DNA of 11,436 bases from Candidatus Gottesmanbacteria bacterium CG_4_10_14_0_8_um_filter_37_24 (lineage in GTDB: Bacteria; Patescibacteriota; Microgenomatia; 2-02-FULL-39-11), in contig PFMK01000032.1 of the NCBI GenBank assembly GCA_002785215.1, forward strand, positions 1 through 11,436, read 5' to 3'. The notes under the pieces were generated by a model. That model made no database searches. It saw only the letters and a program-made list of their open reading frames with translations, and was not told the DNA's origin. Below are positions 4,796 to 11,224 of this stretch, piece after piece. Both the position numbers and the translations under genes were made by a program. The number at the start of each line of letters is the position of its first letter. Within the stretch, counting starts at the first letter, position 1.

Positions 4796-7657
4796 ATGAT
4801 TGTTAAAAAACTCGACCCATTATCATTTGAAAAAAAGTGGCAAAAGATCTGGGAAGAGGAGGGTATTTACCAGCCGGATCTGGCGGGCGCAGGTAAACCT
4901 TTTTACAACTTGATGATGTTCCCTTACCCTTCAGCAGAAGGTCTTCACGTGGGGAATATGTATGCCTTTACCGGGGTGGATATCTTCGGCCGTTTTATGC
5001 GGATGAAAGGATACGACGTGTTTGAACCAATAGGACTTGACGGGTTTGGTATACATAGTGAAAATTATGCTTTGAAAATCGGTAAACATCCGGCCGAGCA
5101 GGCTAAGGTAAGCGAAAAGAATTTCTACAGGCAGCTGAAATCAATCGGCAATGGTTTTGCCTGGAAAAACCGGTTGGAGACTTACGATCCGGATTATTAC
5201 CGGTGGACCCAGTGGCTTTTCGTCCAGATGTTTAAAAACGGATTGGCCTACAAAAAGAAATCCCCTGTAAACTTTTGTCCTTCATGCAAAACTGTTCTTT
5301 CTGATGAGCAGGTGATTGACGGGATGTGCGAAAGATGCAAGTCGGAGGTAGTAAAAAAACAGATGGAGCAATGGTTCTTCCGTATCACCAGATACGCCGG
5401 GAAATTATTGCAGAATACTTTTAAGCAGTCTTTCAAGTGGAGTGATAAAGTAAAAATCGGTCAGAGAAATTGGATAGGGAAAAAGGAAGGAATTAATATA
5501 AATTATCCTATTATTGCGGGTCCTGTCTCTCAGGAATCCCAAACTACAGTAGACGAAATTATTTGTTTCACCACACGTCCCGACACCAATTTCGGGGCTA
5601 CCTTTGTGGTGATTGCACCGGAACACCCTTTTGCAGAGAGACTTCTGTCAGATAATTCACTTAAGCTTCCTAAGTTACTTAAGTCACATATCTTTGACTA
5701 CGTAGCAACATCCAGAAAGAAAACTTCCCAGGAACGTATCGCCGAGGGGAGAGAGAAAACCGGTGTCTTTACAGGTTTCTACTGTGTAAACCAGCTGACG
5801 GGTTACAAAATGCCCCTCTATATCTCTGATTTTGTCCTCATGGAATTCGGGACAGGGGCTGTGGTAGGGGTACCGGGACATGACAAGCGGGATTTCGAGT
5901 TTGCCAAAAAATTCAATTTACCGGTTGTCAGAGTAGTAATCGGGTCGGATAATGACAATTCAAAGATAGAGAAAATTGGACAAGTGCAAGAGGATGAAGG
6001 AAAGATGGTTAACTCGGGATTTCTTGACGGCTTGGATATTCACAAGGCTACTGAGAAAATGATGGATTTCCTTACGGAAAAAGGTTGGGGGAAGAGAGTG
6101 ACGACATACAGGCTTCGCGACTGGTGCATCTCAAGACAAAGATATTGGGGAGCACCTATACCGATGATTTATTGCCAGAAATGCGCTTCTGAAGAAAAAT
6201 CTTGGTTTTCAGCAGAAGAAGCAGAACAAAATAAAATTCGAAACACGAAACACGAAACACGAAACAAATTCAAAAAGCAAAATTCAAATGATCAAAATAA
6301 TTTCGGATTTCGGATTTCGGATTTCGGATTTCCCGATAGGATGGCAGGCTGGTTTCCTGTTCCTGAAAAGGACCTTCCGGTATTGTTGCCTGATCTTTCC
6401 GATTGGAAACCGGAGGGGACAGGGAAAGGACCATTGGCCAAGGTTCAATCTTTTGTGACAGCCAAATGTCCCCACTGTGGGGGCGAGGCGCAAAGAGAGA
6501 CGGATGTCTGTGACACATTCCTTGATAGCTCATGGTATTTTTTGAGATACCCGAGTATTAAAATTCAAAAGTCAAAATTCAAAAGTCAAAATTTCAATTC
6601 AAAATTAAAAAGTGAGAAGAATGAAATCACGAACAATCTGCCATGGGATAAGGAAATAACAAAGAAATGGCTTCCTGTCTCCATGTACATCGGCGGGGCA
6701 GAGCACACGGTACTGCACCTTTTGTATTCTCGCTTTATCACCATGGCTATGCACGATTTTGGGTTCTTGGATTTCGAGGAGCCGTACAGACAGTTTTATG
6801 CGCACGGACTTATCATTGCCGAGGGAGCCAAGATGAGCAAAAGTAAAGGTAATATCATCGGGCCGGATACTTATATCAATAAATACGGTGCGGATGCTTT
6901 GCGTACTTACCTCATGTTTTTGGGTCCTTTTGACATGGGAGGGGATTTTAGAGATACGGGAATATTGGGGATGCATAAGTTTTTGAAAAGAGTCTGGAAA
7001 TTGGTAGGTGATTTTATAGCAAAAAGCGATAAAACCACCTCGGGAGTGGCAGGCTGCAGCAAAGCGAAAGCCATGACTCTCCCGACGGTGAAGGAATCAG
7101 AAAAGCTAACTCGTTTCATGCATCGGGCGATAAAGGAAGTGACGGAGGATCTGGAGAAGCTCAGATACAACACCGCCATCGCCCACATAATGGAGTACGT
7201 CAATGAAATTTCGAATTTCGAATTTCGAATTTCGAATTTGCCAAAAGAAGTTTTTCAAAACCTTCTTTTGGTGTTGGCTCCCTTTGCTCCGCACATGACG
7301 GAAGAGCTGTGGTTTCGTTTACAGCAAGGCGTTAAAACCACCTCGGGAGCGGCGGGCTGTAGCGGAGCGAAAGCCATGACTCTCCCGATGGTGAAGAAAC
7401 CAGAAAATACCTCAATTCATCTCCATCCCTGGCCATCCTTCGATCCGAAATATCTGGTGGAAGACGAAGTGGTCATTGCCGTGCAGGTGAACGGGAAATT
7501 GAGGGAAACTGTAAAAATCTCAAATCTCAAATCTCAAATCTCAAAAGAGGCGGAGAAAGAAGCTTACAAATCAGAAAAAGTGCAAAAATACCTGGCAGGA
7601 AAGACCATCCGGAAAGTCATCTTCGTCCCAGGGAAAATATTAAACTTTGTGGTTTGA
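4796..7657 (+). CDS. leuS: Leucyl-tRNA synthetase with repeat-derived in-frame insertions
   Basis: Charges tRNA-Leu with leucine in the cytoplasm using ATP. It is a class I synthetase. Visible landmarks: the HIGH motif as HVGN (51-54) after FPYPSAEGL; first zinc knuckle CPSC...CERC (161-164, 178-181); editing (CP1) domain with TTRPDT (259-264) and GHDKRD (361-366, holding the conserved aspartate); RDWCISRQRYWGAPIP (about 441-455); second Cys set CQKC (460-463) and CPHC (558-561); ETDVCDTFLDSSWY; KMSKS (679-683); helical anticodon-binding domain, then a C-terminal VQVNGKLR module ending KVIFVPGKILNFVV. It is 953 residues long, against roughly 800-880 usual for bacteria. The excess is five heptanucleotide tracts (residues about 482-512, a compound of two arrays; 589-601; 804-815; 907-917) and two palindromic elements (746-770, 847-871), all in frame and near expected loops. 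Catalytic and editing signatures are intact, so the enzyme is probably active. The start is chosen as the ATG giving the usual N-terminus (LDPLSFEKKWQKIWEEEG). Confidence 0.97.
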   Translation: MIVKKLDPLSFEKKWQKIWEEEGIYQPDLAGAGKPFYNLMMFPYPSAEGLHVGNMYAFTGVDIFGRFMRMKGYDVFEPIGLDGFGIHSENYALKIGKHPAEQAKVSEKNFYRQLKSIGNGFAWKNRLETYDPDYYRWTQWLFVQMFKNGLAYKKKSPVNFCPSCKTVLSDEQVIDGMCERCKSEVVKKQMEQWFFRITRYAGKLLQNTFKQSFKWSDKVKIGQRNWIGKKEGININYPIIAGPVSQESQTTVDEIICFTTRPDTNFGATFVVIAPEHPFAERLLSDNSLKLPKLLKSHIFDYVATSRKKTSQERIAEGREKTGVFTGFYCVNQLTGYKMPLYISDFVLMEFGTGAVVGVPGHDKRDFEFAKKFNLPVVRVVIGSDNDNSKIEKIGQVQEDEGKMVNSGFLDGLDIHKATEKMMDFLTEKGWGKRVTTYRLRDWCISRQRYWGAPIPMIYCQKCASEEKSWFSAEEAEQNKIRNTKHETRNKFKKQNSNDQNNFGFRISDFGFPDRMAGWFPVPEKDLPVLLPDLSDWKPEGTGKGPLAKVQSFVTAKCPHCGGEAQRETDVCDTFLDSSWYFLRYPSIKIQKSKFKSQNFNSKLKSEKNEITNNLPWDKEITKKWLPVSMYIGGAEHTVLHLLYSRFITMAMHDFGFLDFEEPYRQFYAHGLIIAEGAKMSKSKGNIIGPDTYINKYGADALRTYLMFLGPFDMGGDFRDTGILGMHKFLKRVWKLVGDFIAKSDKTTSGVAGCSKAKAMTLPTVKESEKLTRFMHRAIKEVTEDLEKLRYNTAIAHIMEYVNEISNFEFRISNLPKEVFQNLLLVLAPFAPHMTEELWFRLQQGVKTTSGAAGCSGAKAMTLPMVKKPENTSIHLHPWPSFDPKYLVEDEVVIAVQVNGKLRETVKISNLKSQISKEAEKEAYKSEKVQKYLAGKTIRKVIFVPGKILNFVV
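6239..6266 (+). repeat. Heptanucleotide array (CGAAACA)4 inside leuS
   Basis: Four perfect 7-nt units, CGAAACA, are translated as part of IRNTKHETRNK. The array lies between the CQKC cysteine pair and the conserved VPEKDLPVLLP segment of LeuRS, where homologues normally have a short connection. Confidence 0.9.
6304..6331 (+). repeat. Heptanucleotide array (CGGATTT)4 inside leuS
   Basis: Four perfect 7-nt units, CGGATTT, are translated as GFRISDFGF. The array begins 37 nt after the CGAAACA array, and the two together form one enlarged loop of the second zinc-site region. Confidence 0.92.
6560..6594 (+). repeat. Alternating heptanucleotide array AAAATTC/AAAAGTC inside leuS
   Basis: Five 7-nt units alternate between AAAATTC and AAAAGTC, the last being AAAATTT, so the higher-order period is 14 nt. 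Translation is a lysine-rich loop (KIQKSKFKSQNF). It follows the conserved DSSWYFLRYP motif of LeuRS and precedes WLPVSMYIGG, again a junction between conserved blocks. Confidence 0.88.
7031..7104 (+). repeat. In-frame palindromic element, copy A
   Basis: A 74-bp unit, 66/74 identical to copy B at 7334-7407. The ends pair: CACC-TCGGGAG on the 5' side with CTCCCGA-GGTG on the 3' side (11 bp with one bulged base), and GGCT pairs with AGCC inside. It is read as KTTSGVAGCSKAKAMTLPTVKESEK, a polar stretch absent from ordinary LeuRS proteins, between the KLVGDF helix and the RFMHRAIKEV helix of the anticodon-binding domain. Confidence 0.88.
7206..7239 (+). repeat. Heptanucleotide array (CGAATTT)4 inside leuS
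   Basis: Four perfect CGAATTT units are preceded by a variant, GAAATTT. The unit contains the palindrome GAATTTC-like core seen also in the 6304 array. It is translated with a 7-residue period, starting EISNFEFRISN, and lies between the MEYVN helix and the KEVFQNLLLVLAPFAPH helix. Confidence 0.92.
7334..7407 (+). repeat. In-frame palindromic element, copy B
   Basis: Second copy of the 74-bp element, same orientation, exactly 303 nt (101 codons) after copy A and therefore in the same reading frame (KTTSGAAGCSGAKAMTLPMVKKPEN). All eight differences from copy A are transitions. It sits between the EELWFRLQQG helix and the conserved HPWPSFD segment. Confidence 0.88.
7515..7546 (+). repeat. Heptanucleotide array (AAATCTC)4 inside leuS
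   Basis: Four perfect AAATCTC units plus AAAA. Translation is ISNLKSQIS, placed just after the conserved VQVNGKLR strand of the C-terminal domain, where a loop is expected. The complementary unit GAGATTT resembles the GGATTTC type seen earlier in the gene. Confidence 0.9.
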
Positions 7658-7698
7658 GAAACAAGTAGTCTTCAAGCTTTTCCAAGTATTTTTCAGAC

Positions 7699-7727
7699 TT
7701 TACTGGAGTCATTATCTATCGTATAAT
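7699..7727 (+). promoter_or_regulatory. Promoter ahead of the frameshifted gene
   Basis: TTTACT (7699-7704) is followed after 17 nt by a perfect TATAAT (7722-7727), 40 nt past the leuS stop. The start expected near 7734 leaves a leader of about 60 nt before the ATG at 7793. No clear terminator separates it from leuS. Confidence 0.6.
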
Positions 7728-7792
7728 ATAATTTTATAGGCTTTCAATTCAACAGATAAGCTTATTATTATTTTTCAGGCTAAATTTTAATA

Positions 7793-8369
7793 ATGAATAA
7801 TTTAGAACTGGAACCCGCCCGGCCAGGCCAAAATCACATGGGAAATCTGCGGTAAAAGAAGCAATTATACCGGATGTCTGGACAGAGGGGTCAGGAGATT
7901 TGGAAATACCGGAAACCATGATCTACCGAAGTGTATGGAATGTGGTGTTATCCTGCCGGATTGATAAAGCCGGATCCGGTGCTGTCCAAATAAGTTTCCC
8001 GGACCAAGATAAAAGGATTATATATTTTTGTCTAAATCTCGTAGGTATAACGCCAAGGGTATTGGATCATCGTTCCCGGAAGCCCGGATTATTTCCGGTA
8101 GGAAAGCAGTCGGTTCCTTTACAAATCATGCTGAGAATGTTGGATGAATCGGATGATCCGGAAATATCTGTCGATATAGAAAATGTAAAAAGCGTATGGC
8201 AATCCTTCTTGCTGATAAGTATGTAGAAGCGGAAAGGATTGACATTTCTCGATATGACGATCTGACAAGACAATTAAGAATAAAGTCAAAGGCCGAAGGA
8301 CAAATCCCGGATCCTAAAAATATGGCTGTTTTGAGAAAAGGTACTTCCGCACATGAAAAAATTCTTTGA
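7793..8369 (+). pseudogene. Unrecognised gene, apparently broken by two frameshifts
   Basis: Three overlapping frames read as parts of one protein of about 190 residues. It opens with ATG at 7793 (MNNLELEPARP), whose frame stops at 7853-7855. The adjacent frame is open from 7801 and protein-like well before its first possible TTG start at 7900 (KEAIIPDVWTEGSGDLEIPE and on to SVDIENVKSVW), ending at 8226. A third frame from about 8196 gives MAILLADKYVEAERIDISRY and stops at 8369. Both shifts go the same way and each fits loss of a single base, near 7815-7835 and 8190-8205. No domain is recognised; the middle has beta-rich stretches (VWNVVLSCRIDK, IIYFCLNLVG). The alternative is two intact small genes: a TTG-start 108-residue protein (7900-8226) and a 57-residue protein (8196-8369). 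No Shine-Dalgarno precedes any of these starts. Confidence 0.5.
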
Positions 8370-8463
8370 GGTTAAGTACAGGATTATACTGAGCTTCAAT
8401 TAGCGTCAATAAGTAACCAAGAATTGTTCAGATTCTCAACCTGTAGTAATACTCGACGATATT

Positions 8464-8472
8464 TGATATAAT
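8464..8472 (+). promoter_or_regulatory. Extended -10 promoter of the 69-residue protein gene
   Basis: TGATATAAT is an extended -10 element (TGnTATAAT) with no convincing -35 box. Transcription would start near 8479 and give a leader of about 24 nt before the ATG at 8503. Confidence 0.5.
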
Positions 8473-8502
8473 TACACGGTTAATAAATAATTACAATACA
8501 AT

Positions 8503-8712
8503 ATGGAAAATTGTCGAGCAAAAGGAATGGCCGCTTTCGGGTGCGTTCTTGATTCCAGAAAAAGTATAGAAGGGTGTTATTGGTGGCAACAGGCCCATAT
8601 GGAGCCTCCTGAGCAGATAGGTTTAATCAGAAGGAGCGTAAGAGAGTCCGGTTGCCAATTTACCGGACAAATTCTTCAATATATTGATTCTATAGCTACA
8701 CCGAGATTATAG
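8503..8712 (+). CDS. Small Cys- and Trp-containing hypothetical protein
   Basis: A 69-residue protein with no signal peptide or TM helix. Noticeable features are three or four dispersed cysteines (C4, C14, C25, C51), the aromatic cluster CYWWQQ (25-30) and an amphipathic C-terminal half (IGLIRRSVRESGCQF, then ILQYIDSIA). The cysteine spacing does not form a clear zinc finger. A good extended -10 promoter stands 30 nt ahead of the ATG, there is no Shine-Dalgarno, and the stop lies just before a TAAC microsatellite and repeat copy 2. I do not recognise the family; a small regulatory or DNA-associated protein is possible but unsupported. Confidence 0.55.
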   Translation: MENCRAKGMAAFGCVLDSRKSIEGCYWWQQAHMEPPEQIGLIRRSVRESGCQFTGQILQYIDSIATPRL

Positions 8713-8729
8713 TTAGTTTTATATAACTT

Positions 8730-8762
<33 letters not shown>

Positions 8763-8776
8763 CTACCATTTTCCCC

Positions 8777-8805
8777 TTGATTATCCTCTAGTAATTTATT
8801 ATAAT
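8777..8805 (+). promoter_or_regulatory. Consensus promoter reading into repeat copy 2
   Basis: TTGATT (8777-8782), 17 nt, then a perfect TATAAT (8800-8805). The predicted start is near 8812, at the base of a strong hairpin and about 30 nt before repeat copy 2. No protein start lies within 400 nt downstream on this strand apart from spurious frames, so the likely product is RNA. Confidence 0.6.
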
Positions 8806-8811
8806 CCGTTG

Positions 8812-8938
8812 TATATCGCTATATAACATATGGCGATTCTTCTACCCATCTTACTCAGGTTTGCAACCGGAATGGTTGCAATAGCTGCTTAGATGGGTAT
8901 ATGCTGGAAAAACTTATTTCAAACCTGAGTTTTTTCAG
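8812..8938 (+). ncRNA. Candidate structured small RNA containing repeat copy 2
   Basis: Predicted transcript of about 125 nt from the promoter at 8777-8805. It would begin with a 10-bp hairpin (ATCGCTATAT at 8815-8824 with ATATGGCGAT at 8828-8837, loop AAC), continue through the interlocked helices of the repeat, and could end at the six T (8930-8935) directly after helix b'. That helix (CTCAGGTTTG/CAAACCTGAG) plus the T-run is by itself a plausible intrinsic terminator. The promoter, 5' hairpin and T-run are seen; transcription is inferred. It does not match any riboswitch or ribozyme consensus I know: no hammerhead core, and not an HDV fold because of the long strand between c' and a'. Confidence 0.5.
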
Positions 8939-8940
8939 TA
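8843..8940 (+). repeat. Structured repeat, copy 2 (best-paired copy)
   Basis: Helices: a TACCCATCT (8843-8851) with AGATGGGTA (8891-8899), 9 perfect pairs; b CTCAGGTTTG (8854-8863) with CAAACCTGAG (8920-8929), 10 perfect pairs; c CAACC (8864-8868) with GGTTG (8874-8878) around GGAAT; d CTGGAAAAA (8904-8912) with TTTTTTCAG (8930-8938), one G-U. The order is a-b-c-c'-a'-d-b'-d', so b crosses both a and d. It differs from copy 3 at 6 of 98 positions. Confidence 0.88.
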
Positions 8941-8997
8941 TCTTTCTTTCCCACTATGTCTAATTTGCTGACATTTAATTGGGGGAGTATGAAGCTT

Positions 8998-9033
8998 GGG
9001 ACGTGATAAAACCTTGGTTTTATTTTACGTCCC
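8998..9033. repeat. Long near-perfect hairpin
   Basis: GGGACGT (8998-9004) pairs with ACGTCCC (9027-9033), and ATAAAACC (9006-9013) with GGTTTTAT (9016-9023). This gives 15 pairs with a small internal loop (one base against three) and a tight apex. It is too symmetric to be chance. No T-run follows on the + strand, so it is not a typical terminator; it may be a protein- or integrase-type DNA site, or an RNA hairpin. Confidence 0.7.
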
Positions 9034-9168
9034 GTACTTTAACAAAAGAGAATTGATATTCTTCATGTTTTTGTTCCAAAAAGCGGGATAAAAACGTGAG
9101 TTTAATGCTATATGAGTTTCACAATACATCGATTAATAAAACGGGCGATATATATAAATAATACCTAT

Positions 9169-9210
9169 GCCAACTAACTAAGTAACTAACTAACCAACTA
9201 ACTAATTGGC
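9169..9210. repeat. Degenerate TAAC microsatellite bounded by GCCAA/TTGGC
   Basis: About nine TAAC/CAAC-type units, with some units altered, are enclosed by GCCAA at one end and TTGGC at the other. It is the same unit as the perfect array at 8731-8762, and the two arrays lie on either side of repeat copy 2. Confidence 0.85.
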
Positions 9211-9444
9211 AGGTTGATACATTGAGCTTGTGGAAGAGACCCGAATTATTATGAGAAGGAGAAACTCCTAAGTAATATAAGAGTGAAACTGTCCGTCCAT
9301 GTGGGAAGCAGAAGGAATACAACAACAGGATATTTTTGTACGATTTTTCATATTTACTGATTTCTTTGCTTGTCCAAAGAAACCAGTAGAAAAGAAAAGA
9401 CAACCCAATGCAGGTTTTCTTATTTCTCTAACCTCGGATAATCA

Positions 9445-9485
9445 GGGGGGCCCACGGCTTAGGGACAAGCCGTCTCCCCACTTTT
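9445..9485 (+). terminator. Terminator-like GC-rich hairpin
   Basis: ACGGCTT (9454-9460) pairs with AAGCCGT (9467-9473) around AGGGAC; outside it a G-run (9445-9450) can pair with CCCC (9476-9479). TTTT follows at 9482-9485. It could end + strand transcription before the secreted-protein gene. The T-run is short, so another structured role is possible. Confidence 0.5.
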
Positions 9486-9661
9486 ATCCTCGGCAAGAGA
9501 AATAGAAGAAAACACTGCAAGGGTGGAAAAATAATTTTGTGTTTCTTCTGCTTCTCATGCATGGGCGGCATTTACGAAAGTAGATGATGCATCGGAGAAG
9601 ACAGAAAAAGTCACCCGGGACGCGAGTCTCAGGGTGATAATCACAACGCGGAGTAGTAACA

Positions 9662-11179
9662 ATGCGTAAAAAATTATGGCTTTTGCTCCTACCGCTGCTT
9701 TTAGTTGCAGCGCTATGGAGTATTTCCGCCCCGAGCGCGCAAGCCCAAGGGGACGTAAACGTCGAAACGACGACCGGCACACCGACGGCCACTGCCACAC
9801 CGACCGCGACAAAGTTGTCAACGGTCGTTATGGTGGATACGCCGACCGGCACGCCGACCTTCCCGACTTCGTCGACGGCTTTGCCGTCGGCCACGCCGAC
9901 CTTCACCCCGACGCCCTGCGTGGGCTCGGTGCCCGTCGTGATGTTCAAGGATCTGAATAATGATGAACATCTCGGAATAGGTGAAGAGCCCGAGCCAGGA
10001 TCGGTGTATATCGATCATTCCTTTACTCCCCACTGGACGGGAACGGGGATGATCGTGATTGACATCCTGTGCGGGGAACATCGGCTTGATGCGGTAAATG
10101 ACGACGGGGATTGGTGGGGATGGGTCACAACGACCATCGCTTCGGAAGTGGGGCCCGACCTGGTCGAGCTCCCGCTCTATCCGAAGGTTGCCGGCCAGAT
10201 CTGGCACGATCTGGATGGAGACTACCAGAACGATCCCGGGGAGGGTGTGGAGAAGGCCACGGTGTCCCTCCTCACGGGTGATGGGTTATTGGCCTACCAG
10301 ACAACCTCCGAGGAAGGAGGTTGGTATCGGTTCCGCACGAACATCCTAACTGGAACCTATATCATGAAGGCTGTTTGGTTCAATGAGCTTGGCGTTCGCC
10401 TCATCGAAGTAGTGGAGGACAACGTCCCGGCATGGGACTTAGAAATCCGGGTGGAGTTCCTCCCCCCGCCCACCCCGACCATCACCCCGACGCCTACCCG
10501 CACGCCGACAAGGACGCCGGATCCGGCGTGTGTGGATCAGTATGAGCCGAACAGCGTTCGGGTAGATGCGAAACCACTCCCCTTGGGGGTGGTTCAGCAT
10601 CACATGTTCAGTGATCCGGCGGACGTGGACATGATTCGGATAGACGGAGTGGTAGGCCAGACGATTAAGATCGAAACGAGCAACCTTGCAACAGGAGTCG
10701 ACACGTTCATGTTTCTCTACGACGAAAACAGTTGGCGTGTCGGGCAGTCTGACGATCTGGACAGCACCCGCTGTGTCGCTGGGGAAACGGCCTACTGCGC
10801 CTCCAGCATCTCGTGGAGGGCTGCGTACAGCGGATCCTATTACGCCTGGCTTGTGAACCTTGGCAGCGGAGAAGGTCGAGCCCTGGTTCGAGAGTTCCTC
10901 GGGGAGGATGCATATCAGGCGGAAATCGCACCGAAGCTGGCCAAGTTGAAGGTGCAAGCAGCTTCTCGCTGCGCCTCGTATGACATCAGCGCGCGGCAGA
11001 TGGCGGTTTGGTTGCCGTTGATCTCACGAAGTTTCACACGCCACGAGATCAAGGCGACCGACACCCCGACCCCGACCGGTACGCCGACGCCGATGGCTAC
11101 GCCGGCCCTCGCCACCGTCGTGTTGACCCGGGTGACCGATGAGGTTACCCCTATCCCGACCGAGGCAACGGCGCCGTAA
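9662..11179 (+). CDS. Secreted protein with TPT linkers, SdrD-like repeats and PPC domain (Chloroflexota style)
   Basis: A 505-residue exported protein. The signal peptide (1-29) ends SAQAQG. A Thr-Pro-rich linker (about 36-87) leads to two beta modules: about 88-175 (VVMFKDLNNDEHLGIGEE) and about 176-262 (GQIWHDLDGDYQNDPGEGV ... GTYIMKAV), both with the D-x-N/D-x-D turns and G-x-Y strands of SdrD B-like repeats, likely calcium-binding. A second TP linker (about 272-288) precedes a pre-peptidase C-terminal (PPC) domain (about 290-405: DQYEPNS, FSDPADVDMIRI, GVDTFMFLYDE). Near 447-455 is MAVWLPLIS, like the aromatic-LPL motif near the ends of many Chloroflexota secreted proteins; a TP-rich tail follows. 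No catalytic domain is seen. Unlike neighbouring genes it is GC-rich, uses ACG/CCG/GCC codons, and has a GGAG ribosome site 8 nt before the ATG. It lies between repeat copies 2 and 3 and was probably acquired by transfer (inference). Confidence 0.9.
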   Translation: MRKKLWLLLLPLLLVAALWSISAPSAQAQGDVNVETTTGTPTATATPTATKLSTVVMVDTPTGTPTFPTSSTALPSATPTFTPTPCVGSVPVVMFKDLNNDEHLGIGEEPEPGSVYIDHSFTPHWTGTGMIVIDILCGEHRLDAVNDDGDWWGWVTTTIASEVGPDLVELPLYPKVAGQIWHDLDGDYQNDPGEGVEKATVSLLTGDGLLAYQTTSEEGGWYRFRTNILTGTYIMKAVWFNELGVRLIEVVEDNVPAWDLEIRVEFLPPPTPTITPTPTRTPTRTPDPACVDQYEPNSVRVDAKPLPLGVVQHHMFSDPADVDMIRIDGVVGQTIKIETSNLATGVDTFMFLYDENSWRVGQSDDLDSTRCVAGETAYCASSISWRAAYSGSYYAWLVNLGSGEGRALVREFLGEDAYQAEIAPKLAKLKVQAASRCASYDISARQMAVWLPLISRSFTRHEIKATDTPTPTGTPTPMATPALATVVLTRVTDEVTPIPTEATAP

Positions 11180-11191
11180 GACGCCATTAAA

Positions 11192-11218
11192 GAAAGGCCC
11201 CTCCGCCCGGGACCTTTC
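11192..11218 (+). terminator. Hairpin after the secreted-protein gene
   Basis: GAAAGG (11192-11197) pairs with CCTTTC (11213-11218), and CCC (11199-11201) with GGG (11209-11211) across one mismatch. It starts 12 nt after the stop codon. No T-run follows, so it is either a terminator of the gene's original host or an mRNA-protecting hairpin. It ends 6 nt before repeat copy 3. Confidence 0.55.
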
Positions 11219-11224
11219 GATGTC

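Larger units (their letters stand above)
8941..9661. other. Gene-free spacer with hairpins and microsatellite
   Basis: No convincing gene is present. Frames at 9119-9403 (-) and 9299-9505 (+) run through a microsatellite and a terminator-like hairpin and look like chance. Contents are the perfect hairpin at 8998-9033, the degenerate TAAC array at 9169-9210, a small AGGAG-AAA-CTCCT hairpin near 9257-9269 and the hairpin at 9445-9485. From about 9540 the composition changes toward that of the GC-rich gene. Confidence 0.5.

Noticed and set aside
6239..7546. Introns or inteins in leuS
   Set aside because: All additions are in frame, short and free of stops. There are no splice-like or intein motifs, and the protein reads continuously across each one.
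4796..7657. leuS as an inactive, decaying gene because of its many insertions
   Set aside because: The frame is intact over 953 codons and the zinc, editing, HVGN, RDWCISRQRYWG and KMSKS signatures are all present; a decaying gene would be expected to have stops or frameshifts.
8843..8940. HDV-like or other self-cleaving ribozyme
   Set aside because: The order a-b-c-c'-a'-b' recalls the HDV double pseudoknot, but there are 12 nt between c' and a' where HDV has none. Helix d pairs across b', and the usual catalytic cytosine context is not evident. There is also no hammerhead CUGAUGA/GAAA core.
8843..8940. Plain intrinsic terminator only
   Set aside because: Helix b plus T6 would serve as one, but copy 1 has no + strand gene upstream of it, and the conserved helices a, c and d and fixed ends are not needed for termination. 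A terminator role for part of the element remains possible.
9119..9403. 94-residue minus-strand reading frame
   Set aside because: It runs through the TAAC microsatellite, giving an artificial LVSWLVSYLVSW stretch. It has no promoter or ribosome site and no domain-like sequence.
9299..9505. 68-residue plus-strand reading frame
   Set aside because: Its 3' half is the terminator-like hairpin at 9445-9485, and it has no promoter or ribosome site and no recognisable features.
9484..9948. 154-residue minus-strand reading frame rich in VGV repeats
   Set aside because: It is the mirror image of the Thr-Pro-rich linker of the secreted protein on the + strand, whose signal peptide and domains are clear.
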